Positions 54,501 through 64,000 of a DNA stretch of 64,000 nucleotides are shown one piece after another. The position numbers and the translations under genes were made by a program. The stretch's first letter is position 1; every line of letters begins with the position of its first letter. The stretch covers positions 7,011,001 to 7,075,000 of the forward strand of contig JAJFZO010000049.1 of the NCBI GenBank assembly GCA_021397835.1. Direction: 5' to 3'. The notes under the pieces were generated by a model that saw only the letters and a program-made list of their open reading frames with translations, was not told where the DNA came from and made no database searches. The stretch comes from Moringa oleifera. Taxonomy: Eukaryota; Streptophyta; Magnoliopsida; Brassicales; Moringaceae.

Positions 54501-57500
54501 CTCCTATTACAAATTAATATGCATGCACTTATTATTACGCTGCCTCATAAACTCCGTACTTACAGCACACTGTTTAAGAAACATGCAAAGCTATCAAATT
54601 GAGTTAGGTAAACAATAGTAGTGCAAGCAGCAGTACCCTATAGAAATTTATGTAACCACTGAAACCTCAACAGAATTTGATATGATAAGGCACAAGCAAT
54701 GCTTCAATGTATAATGTAATTGCAAGGCATAAAAAATGAACAACATCAAATATGCAAGCATTTAGGACATTCACGAAATTCAAGAATGGTAGCAATAAAA
54801 TGGACTATCTCCGCAGTCCCTAGTCTAACTTCCACATTTCAGTCAGCACCCACAAAGTATTAAAGCTACATAAATGGTTATTGAAAACCTTACAAGAACA
54901 ACATTCACAAAAATAAATCAATTTTTATTGCAAAAGGAAAAAGGATCTATGTAACTAAACCAGCATAATTTTAAGAAAGTCAAAGTTTAGTCAATTAGTT
55001 GCAAAAGAAAGAAAAGGATAAATCGACTGAATACAGGGAGACAGACAACTTACTTGTACCAGTTGAACAAGCTAACACCAACCATAATAGTGATGAGACC
55101 AGCCCCTTTGAACCAGGTAAACCCTTCGTGGAAGTAAAAGACCGCAACCTGCATATTTGATTAAGATTAAAAAAGAAAAAGATCAGAAAACAGTTTCAAG
55201 GAAATGTCAGGCATAAGCAGCCTTCCAAAGAGCGTATACACCTAGTACAGCTGACATATCGACAAAAAAATAATAACAGTGTTACACCCATGACCATCCA
55301 TTGATGCCCATGATCACTCATATAACAATTCACAAATACGACTGAAACAGCCGAGTCCTCTCTACAGTAACAGTAAATATTATGCAGAAAAGGAGGCTAT
55401 CGGTTAGTGTGACATCAATGTCGAGAAAAAGTTGGCCACCAGTAAAACTGGAGGACCCTTTTGGTAGTGGAGGTGCGGAGAGCAAGAAAAATGACAGATA
55501 GATTTAGTAAGAAGGTAAAGTCATTAAAATGGAGTAACTGCATAAGCTCCTTTTTTACCCTTAAACAAAATTACACAAATGGATAGTTATCCCCAGAATG
55601 AACCTAGCACACCAAAGACTAAGGATGTACATGCATCCAAGTTAGTCCCAAGAAACTCACTAGATCAAGATCCGTACAGAATACACTAAATCATGCTGCC
55701 ATACTAATGTTTTTATTTTATTTGTGTTTTATTTTTCAAATCAATAAATAAGCAAAGCAGTTAGCTCAAGAGTTATTCTCCTCTCCCCCAATAGAAACTC
55801 CCTTGAATAAAATCCCACAGAAATATAAAAATACTCAGCTTGAAAACTACCATACTTTCCCTTGGTGAGAGCAACCTTGTTGAATATATCTTTAGACAAC
55901 AAATCATATGCGGTTTTGATGTCATTAGGGCAGCAATCGGAGATAAACATTGATTATTTACCAGTTGCTCTTATAAAACATCAAGCTTCTTGCAAGTAGA
56001 GCCTCACCTCTATGATCAAACTTCGTATTTGAGATGTCAAATAAATTCAAATAATTTTGTTATCTACTAAAAGGAATATCACCATTATTAAAGGCTGATC
56101 ATGCATGGAAGTAACTCCACTTGTTAAAATCTTCATGAGAAAACCAGTTTGGTCAATGTTAGCATGATTTCTCATTTAGCATTCTCATCATTGAGCACCT
56201 TAAAAGGGCAGCAACAGGAGTCTCATCAAATGCTTGACAACCATCCCCCTGCCATATACCCAGCTTTTTATATCATGTAAGAACTCTGGCTAGAAACCTT
56301 TAGAAACAAGTAGCATAATGTTCACCTCAGCCTTGGCAACAAAATAGGGTTACTTAATGAAAATGGTTATTTTCTTCCTTTTTTTCTTTTTTTAAATAAA
56401 GGTTACTTGTGTCAAATAGTTGAAACCCCTATTCAACAAAACTTTCTTCATGGTTCTAAATACTTTCCAGTATTCACAACATTCTTCTGAAATCTTCATA
56501 CAAACTTTTGGGCACATCTTAGTGGGCTTTCAATAGTTACCAACTTTTGACCTTTTCTGAACTGGATTTGACGTAAATTGATACATGTAGCCAAAGATCC
56601 TAACATATTTAAAGGGAGAAAATTACAAAAGCCCTGTTCCATGTTAAATTTACTAAAACCTTATTTCTTCCAAAGAACTGAGAATAAAATGGCTTCTTCA
56701 TAAATCGCTCTAACGAGCTTAATTTGCATGAGAAGACCTAAGACCTTAATAATAAATAATCTCTACCATCAACATGATCTAGTCCTATCCTGAAGAAAGT
56801 ATACTAAAATTCCATTCGTAGTAGTTCATATTCATATAGGAAAATGAACTACGAAGGACTAAAAGCCCTATATAAGTATATCACAATACTCAAAGTAGTT
56901 GTATGAAGAACTCGTATATGATTTTTCTTTTTCTTATTCTTTTTTACGAAGTAATAGTCATTATGAAAATAAAAAACTTAAAGAAATCGAGGCATCATTC
57001 GTAGCACACAGGAAGTAGACAAGTTGACTTGACTGCCTGTTAAGTTGTCTCTACTAACCCTATTAAATTAGTGAAGCAACAGAGGATGCCAAAAGGGACA
57101 TGTCACTACCATGTCATTGCATCTCTTTTGCAGCAGAACAATCAGCATAAAACACCCACAGTTTTGACAAGAAAAATGGGATTGCTTGCTGGTCTTATTA
57201 AAGGACTTTAATGAGCAAGAAAAAAGGTATAATTAATGGGCTCTAGATTTGGTTGAAGTATAATCTTTCAAGGACCAAGTAGTGCTTCCTCCATCCGTCA
57301 CCAAAATTCTGACCTTTTACACAAAATTTCACAAGTCTTATTACCTAGTTTCTTACTATGTCCTTAACATGTAATAAATCACAATATCAAAGCAGTTTCA
57401 AAAGGGATATCTAAAGAAGAAAAAGAAGTACATCAAAATGAGGGCAACAAAATTAGGCCGAAACAGTTGCAAACATTTTTTTTTTTTCGAATCAGAAAAA

Positions 57501-60500
57501 AACAGTTGCAAACTTAATGAGTCCATGCCTGCAGAATCCATCTAAACAAGGGGATTGGTGGCTACTGCCAGAGAGCAGAAGTCTGATGGAAATAAACTGC
57601 TATAGTTATCTCTCTGAGAAGTGATAATGCCACAAGAAATAAGGAAAACTTTATGTGGATATATGTGTGATTGGGTTTTGAGGTGGCAGTCTATTATAGC
57701 GCCACAGCTGAATCTCTTCAAATAGAGGATCAGACCTCATCAAAGGGACCTGGAAAGAGAGAAGAAATGGAAATACAAAAACAATGAAATTGGAAAGGGA
57801 CCTATCGACTAACGGAAAAGCTTCACCTAGGAGACTTCTTTAAGTGACTTCTATTGTGTCCATGGATCTAGCAAGAGACATTATGCAGTGTGGCAAGTAA
57901 AGAAATCAAAGGAATATTCAAAGTCTTTCCTCAACTTATGGTACTCTAGATTTAGTAATACTAACATTTTCAATTTCTCAGTTTTGTATGATCTTCAGGC
58001 CTTAAAAGGCTATAAATAAGTATCTTGGCACTTTCAGATGTTGAGCCCAGTGAAAATTTTCTGTTATATCTTCCTTTAATTAGAAGCATTATTGTCGGAT
58101 GTAAGATCTTGTTATTTTCTCTAAATTACTTGGGTTTCCAAAGTTCTCTTAGCTGAAATATATTACCAACACCATGTCAAGTCAAATATTTAAGGAGTAG
58201 TTCAAATTATGATGAATTAAATTTTGATGCACACACGATGACTTTCTACCCACTCATCTAGCATACAAATTTCATTCCACATTATGTTGTATCTATTTCA
58301 CATTTGCTAGTGAACATAAAAAACAAAGGTAGCAAATAGAGGTGATGCAACTTCAAATTGATCAAAGCAGCTAATGTGAACTGAAACAATGTAAAATTTA
58401 TTATAAAGAATGGTAAGGATGAAGAAGAAAGCAGATAAGACAGGAAACCTCATTTACGTGGAAATGAGGGTAACATGATAATTGTCATAAGTGAGAGGAA
58501 TTAATATATAGGTAGTCATCATGAAGTCGGTGTTGACAGGATTTTCTTATTTATTTTAATAAACAGAAATATACTCACTTTTTACAAGTGAAATTTCTTT
58601 GTTATTAGATATATGCAAGAATTTATAAGTGGCTTCTCCAGAGAACAAAGTGTGGAATAGCTTCCAAAAACAGGTCTCCACCCCAGAAAGGAAAGGTTTC
58701 TTTTAAAAACAGAATACATGAGTTGACCTCCACAAAAAGCTTTTGGTACCCATGAGTTGTGAATGGTATATATCTACAATATATCACTAACTCACTGAGT
58801 AAAAAATTAAAAATCAGATGATTATGGAACCTTAGACTCCACAGTGAAGCTCGCATGGTCATTTAATAACATAAATTGATCAAGAGAAAAGAATATACCA
58901 ATATGGTGACAGCCTCCTTAACAACACCTGCTATTGTGACGGTAACAGCACTAGTGACTGAAACAAGGACGTACTCTGTTAAAACCTGGAAATGATGGAA
59001 AGAGAAATTTCTTTAACATTCAATTAGACCAAAAGGAGCTGAATCGAAGTTGCAAATCTAACATAGAAGCCAGAAAAGGATGTGAAGCTGGTAAATAACC
59101 CTCACAATCTTCATAAAATCCAACCACTCTAACGTCCTCTCACCCTCACTCTAACAAAAAATATATAAGAAGGCTTGAACAAGAGTCTTACCATAAAAAA
59201 GGCAAGTGTTCCACCTAAAAGCATCAATAAGCAACTTCGCATGATATGCCATGAACTATTAAAATAATTGTTCTTTCTGAATTCATTCCACGGATCCAAT
59301 ATAAGAGAAAGAAGTCCAGTGGCCATAGCCATCATGGGAGTCACATAGCTCATGAAGGTAAGTGGATTTTTCAAACCTGAAAAGAACCAAATATAATCAA
59401 TCTTATGCTTGCTGCATAAGTGGGGGAAAAAAAACAACTCTATAGATAAAAAAGGAACAAAAAATTTAGAGAAAACTTTATCATTAAATGGTCTGGATCT
59501 TGACCAAGGCTAGAGAAACTTGGCAGAGTGACTGTGCCATGTTATCATTACGCCCAATCAGCTTCAAATTGGTACTTAACCAAGAAAGAATTAGAGCCCC
59601 TCCCAGCAATGCACCATATTAACTGGAATTGGTAATACATGTAGCTCTTTGTATGTGAGTACCAACTAATGAAGACAACTGAAGCATATAGAGGCTACAT
59701 CTTGAACAAACAAAACCGAATCAAATTCATCAAGAACTATAGTTCCTTAATTTGGGACAAAGAAGAATCTATGACCTTTGCTGCAAATCCATCACCACAT
59801 ATATTCCTTGTTTCTATGTCAACTGTCATCTTTCTCTTTTAAATCCATGTGTTCACTGCAGAGTACACCTAAACAAGTATCCTTATGGTACAGCAATCCC
59901 ACAGGTTGCAGAAATAAATCAAAAGAACGATACAGCACATGGCACATAGATGAGCCAAGCAATGGTCTCAATCCCAAGACATGCACTATTGGCAGTCTCA
60001 CTTGTTTTATTAAAAAAAAAAAAAATCAGAAAGGAAGTTAAGTGTTATATATAGTTAGCAACAAGGGGGTGTCTCCAACGTACAAGTATTGTTAGTGAAT
60101 TAGGAAGCAGGAATGCCATGAACTCCACCACTTCTACCTCATTTATGAAATAATTCTCAATAACCAATAATGTAATACTAATCCTCATCTAAAGGGGTAT
60201 ATCTCAGTCACTAATGTGATGTGATTTCATCTAAGAAGAATATGCTAGAACCACAAATTTCTAAACTGTGGTAACCCAGATAAGGACCTATAAAATTTAA
60301 ACTTGAAGTCCTTAAATAACAAACTTTATCTTCCATGGTTACACCATCAAATGGACTGCAGATTTAGAATTAAATCAAGTTTAAAAGTGAGCAATTTTGC
60401 AAGACATGTCACAATTTTAAAAGATGGATAACTTTGCGAGAAGATTGAATTTCATCATAGTAAACATAAACAAAATTTTAGAGAACTTCAATAAGTAGTA

Positions 60501-62761
60501 CACATGTTATTTTAAATAATAAAAAAAGTTAGAAAAGATTCAGGTAATGAGAAAGTTTGAGGATATAGAATAACGAGCTTAAAGCTAAATCTTGCTGACA
60601 ATGACAGTTAAGAACCAAATTGATTTGAACAGAACTACACGTTGTACTAGCACTCAAAGATTATTGATCCCACTTGCAAATGCAAGCCAACTCAAAATTG
60701 TCCTGATCCTGAATCTGTGCAGCTGGAACAGTTTGCAGATTACAATATGCAACATGATTATAAGTGCCTCAAGTCCAGGCAAAAGCATTTTTGCACAAGT
60801 GCTTTGAAGTTGTAGTAGGAGCCATAAATGCCAACCATACATAGTTAAATACATAAAACTCTTGAGAGATGTTTTACATCCCATCAAAATCATTTATTAA
60901 CTTACCAAGAGTCAAACAGAAACCAATTTTTCCTCCATTTATACCATAACGAATTCTGGAAAGCAAGCCAAGGTGGCCTTCTTTGCATGGGAAGCAGCTG
61001 GCAAGCCTGAAACCCCAGACAACTTATAGAAAAGGGGAAAAATCCTAGTTAATAGGTGCTTGCTATGCAAGGAGGAGGAGATAGTCAATAATATCTTGAT
61101 TTGGTGCAAATGGTCTCAACATATGTGGGAGAGTGTCTTGACCTTATTAAGGCAGAATCGGATGATCTCTGGCTCAGTGACCACTGAGATAAAAGCTTGG
61201 ACCGGTTTCCATGTCCCTAAACATAATGTTCTTGATTCCTATTTTTATTTTTCGTTGGTGTAGCAAGAAAGAAGTATGAGGGCTTTTGAATGAGTGGAAA
61301 CCCTCTTCCTGAGGTTGGAGATGGGTTGATTAACACTTCAAGACTTAGAGCAATAGAGGATTCATTTTAAATGCGGAGGACTATGTACAGTTTACCAATG
61401 TCCTGGCCTCTAAATAGCTAACCATACTTGTACATGGGTGGTAATTTGTTGGTGCCTCTTGCAACTAACTAATTAATACATATATATACACATATTTTTT
61501 TTTTATCAGATAGATACATATATATAAATATATATTATTCTGTACTTCATAAAAAATGTTAAAAGACACAAAACAAAAGAACAGTACCCACCATAGGCTT
61601 CTTTCTTTACGTCGGTTTTTGTATCACCGTGCACCACAAAATTGATAAGTCAAGGTCCAAACAAACAAAATAAAGTAAGCACATGTTATAATAAAAGGAA
61701 AATAAATGCTTGAATACAGGATAAAACAAATTAAACTCTTAAGAAAGCCTACCTGCAGAAGAATCTGAGTCATGCACCAGCGAAACCCAGACATAACAGC
61801 AGCAAGCATAACAAACACAAAACCCCAGAACTCAAATTCTGTCTCCTTTGCAACTGTGACAAAAACAGATACAGCAATAGCAAAGAACACAGAAGTTGTG
61901 AGTACAGGCAACATGCTTGTGGAACGCACTAAATAAATTTTAGCCAAAAGAAGCAACTATAACAATAACTAGAGTAAGGGTTGCTGCAACCTACTAAAAG
62001 TATAAAATGTATGAAAACAATCTCAGTGCAAAAAATCTTCCCCACAATCAAATTAGCTTCTTTTGATGTAGGCTTGACTTTAAGCCAGAAATAGGAGAAT
62101 TCTTCTCATAAAAAGAAAGAAGAAAAAGAAAAAGCCAGAGATAGCACAAAAACATCAAACAGTGAAATTTAAAACTTCATAAACCTTAAATATAATAATA
62201 ATAAGAAGAAGAAGAAGCAACTTTACATGCAACTACATCTTACGTATGATGTCTACAAGTATCGCATAAGAAATAAGGCCAGGTAGTAACTGACAACACA
62301 AAATCAATAAAGGATTAGCTATATGATTTTAAGCCCTTAATTTGTGAAAAGAATGACGAAGGTGGATGTTTTATGTATCAGATATATATAACATTGCATG
62401 CAGTTATCCATTAATTAACATCATAGAGGTACACATTGGGCCCCAGCATGGCACAAGACTATGCCTCCACCCTCAAGAAAAAAGCACAAAGATGCTTCAT
62501 TGACACTAGTTACACAAGGGTAAACATCTTGACAAATTAGTATGAGAGCTATTCTTGTAACACCTATTATTAAAGAACAGATAAAAAAGGAAATACAAAG
62601 AATAAAAAAGAAAAGGAATCAATAAATGGAAAGTGAAGATATGTGCTGAAAAGTTAAGTTCAAGAAGCAGATGAAAATGATGAGACAACATACCTGTTAG
62701 TAAAATTCCAAAGGAGATTACTAAAATTATACCCAAAAGTTTTATGCTTGGAGACTCCAAC
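51549..62761 (-). CDS. sugar-phosphate/nucleotide-sugar translocator (At1g06470-like), 3' part
   Basis: Multi-span drug/metabolite-superfamily transporter of the triose-phosphate/nucleotide-sugar translocator group; the substrate is unknown. Exons on the minus strand: 62694-62761 (partial CDS, 5' exons beyond the window), 61753-61853, 61592-61604 (13 nt), 59192-59376, 58899-58985, 55054-55148 and 51549-51669. All phases agree. Conserved blocks, in order: LESPSIKLLGIILVIS, KETEFEFWGFVFVMLAAVMS, FRWCMTQILLQ, LKNPLTFMSYVTPMMA, LTEYVLVSVTSAVTVTIAGV, VKEAVTI, FTWFKGAGLITIMVG and SLFNWYK. The C-terminal tail is cytosolic-looking and acidic (EEMDDQEDGP-stop). Introns are large and carry an LINE tail (60945-61480) and a possible solo LTR (52776-53110). 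Confidence 0.85.
52776..53110 (+). mobile_element. possible Ty1-copia-like solo LTR
   Basis: The region has the feel of a copia LTR. A TG start is followed by repeated ttcctatttctag-like motifs. A tataaaggcttattataatgg promoter-like block is followed about 20 bases later by caatataa. A T-rich R/U5-like end reaches gctacacca. No clear target duplication or internal region was found. Confidence 0.35.
60945..61480 (+). mobile_element. L1-type LINE 3' fragment (copy 3)
   Basis: The clearest of the three copies. The plus strand encodes VAFFAWEAAGKPETPDNL, KRGKILVNRCLLCKEEE and ILIWCKWSQHMWESV, the standard zf-RVT domain of plant LINEs. A tail with RAFE, a degenerate dRW block and ttgtacatgggtgg follows. 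Stops interrupt the frame. It lies in a translocator intron, antisense to the gene. Confidence 0.8.
61592..61604 (-). other. 13-nt microexon of the translocator gene
   Basis: The codons AAA GAA GCC TAT G encode KEAY plus the first base of Gly. They fit exactly between the Q ending exon 61753-61853 and GLKNP of exon 59192-59376. It is the first AG after a T-rich tract (acceptor GTAAAG), and the donor is G|GTGGGT. The related At1g06470 protein has K-D/E-x-YG here (from memory). Confidence 0.65.
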
Positions 62762-64000
62762 CTTCCATGGAAAAGTATGAGTGTTAACGCCAGAACGGAA
62801 ACACAAAGAGAGCTTAGATTTGTCTCGTCATACACAAAACAGATAAAGATGCACATTCAAATGTGAGACAAAATAATTAGATAACTTAGCATTAAATGGT
62901 AGAAAAAGCAGGATCAGAACTCCAGCAATTAGCATGCGATGCATCACAAAGCTGTCTTACAAGGCAAAGCATCATCATTCACTTAAAGAGTTAATTCAGC
63001 CCCACAAAAAAAGCAATTTAGATCTTGTGACCATTACAAGAGAAAAGTTTCATGGAAGTTCAGCGTTATCAGTAAGCCACTTGTCTTCAATCATAAAATG
63101 TTTTCTACACCTGATAATAACTTTAGAGTCGCAACCAATTACTTTTTTCCTTCTTTCATCTTTTTTCTCTTTCTGTTGGTGCGTGTGCTAGATCATTATC
63201 TTGCAGTTAATCTTATGATATCAGCATGATCAGTGTCAGTTGCCATATTGGATTGCCAATTCTAAGCAAATTCTATGAATAACACATGCATCGGAGGAGC
63301 TGAGCTGCTACATAAGGATGTGCCATTCACCCAATCGCCAAATTATGGAGCAGTGCAGTACACTACAAAAGGAAAAAATAGGTAGGGGAGAAATAATGTG
63401 TTTGATTACTAGGTGCGAAAATATTAATGCTTTATCAAATTAATAGAAAATCTTTATTGTATATCTTCTCCCTTAGATTAGTTAAAGTGAACCTAGAAAT
63501 CAATCCCAACCCCATCCACCATCACCCCTTGGGCTAACCCAATGGCCTACATAAGCTTCTTCTTTTTTCTTTTTTTCTTTTTTTTTAAACCGAGAACCTA
63601 TCCAAGACAAGGTCACTTTGCGTACCCACCTTTATATAGTAAACTCGGGGAGGCAACTTTGACCCAACAAGACAACCAGCAGGAACAGGATGAGTTTTAA
63701 TTTTTTGAAACTATTGTCCCAAGGGCTCGAACTCGGGACCTCACCCCTTGTCAGTCCATCCCTTACCACTGAATCAACCCGTGGGCTAAGGGCCTACATA
63801 AGCATTACTCCATAAACTCTAAGAAAGAAACAAAATGTTTTATTAGAAACAACTCTATTTCAAGGAACATCATTAGTTAAATCATTTTGAGAATTATTCC
63901 CCTGGTTGCAGCCTTGGTTCCTTAAAAGAACATTAGTTTGGCCTTCAGATCAGGATCAGAACACCTTCTGTCTAGTCTTTATCACACACTAAATTTTTTC
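62762..64000. other. upstream intron of the translocator, or spacer, to the window edge
   Basis: No further translocator exon could be recognised in this stretch, so the upstream exons probably lie beyond 64000. The notable feature is the SINE at 63557-63790. The rest is unremarkable, with pyrimidine runs near 63140-63175. Confidence 0.45.
63557..63790 (-). mobile_element. tRNA-derived SINE with target-site duplication
   Basis: On the minus strand the element has an A box (tgattcagtgg, 63776-63766) and a B box (gagttcgagcc, 63734-63724) about 31 bases apart. A ~140-base tRNA-unrelated body and an A/G-rich tail (63557-63587) follow. A perfect 13-bp direct repeat, ggcctacataagc, flanks it at 63544-63556 and 63791-63803. 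The family name is not recognised. Confidence 0.85.

Noticed and set aside
63724..63776. possible tRNA gene on the minus strand
   Set aside because: The A and B boxes are present, but no cloverleaf could be drawn. The flanking target duplication and A-rich tail make it a SINE.

Overview
This window is nuclear DNA from a flowering plant, most likely a eudicot. The protein-coding genes are split by AT-rich GT-AG introns and separated by very AT-rich spacers. The families present (WRKY, RABA1, DYW-class PPR, PORR, plastid FtsH, plant F-box/FBA) are land-plant families. No feature fixes the species; rosid affinity is only a guess. The introns and spacers hold decayed non-LTR retrotransposons, one tRNA-derived SINE and several minisatellites.

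Layout, left to right. 490-1930 (+) is a group IIe WRKY factor of the WRKY65/69 type in three exons. 2524-6942 (-) is a RABA1 (Rab11) GTPase in two exons with a 3.8 kb intron. 9518-16272 (-) is an 11-exon plastid 3-isopropylmalate dehydrogenase (leucine synthesis). 17727-19715 (-) is an intronless DYW-class PPR editing-type protein. 20569-24073 (-) is a thylakoid FtsH2/8 (VAR2-type) protease with a 5'-UTR intron reaching to about 25114. 26040-27408 (-) is a RING-H2 E3 ligase. 30216-31418 (-) is a PORR-domain organelle RNA-splicing-type protein. 32984-35469 (-) is a five-exon Mpv17/PMP22 protein. 36809-40519 (+) is an F-box/FBA gene, reconstructed here with a second, distant C-terminal exon. 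40520-46582 is a gene-poor AT-rich stretch. 46583-47707 (+) is a second F-box/FBA gene. 51549 to beyond 62761 (-) is the 3' part of an At1g06470-like sugar-phosphate/nucleotide-sugar translocator, whose 5' exons probably lie beyond the right edge.

The genes do not form a pathway. Five of the minus-strand genes between 9.5 and 35.5 kb (IPMDH, PPR, FtsH, PORR, Mpv17/PMP22) encode proteins predicted to act in organelles; I treat this as coincidence unless synteny shows otherwise. I found no CRISPR array, operon or novel multi-gene system. The most useful new points are gene-structure details: a 13-nt microexon in the translocator, a distal C-terminal exon of the first F-box gene, and a NAGNAG acceptor in the WRKY gene. 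On the repeat side there are three related L1-type LINE tails, all on the plus strand, an RTE-type LINE relic on the minus strand, and a SINE with a perfect 13-bp target-site duplication. All exon boundaries were worked out by eye from frame, phase and GT-AG rules plus remembered family conservation, without transcript data.
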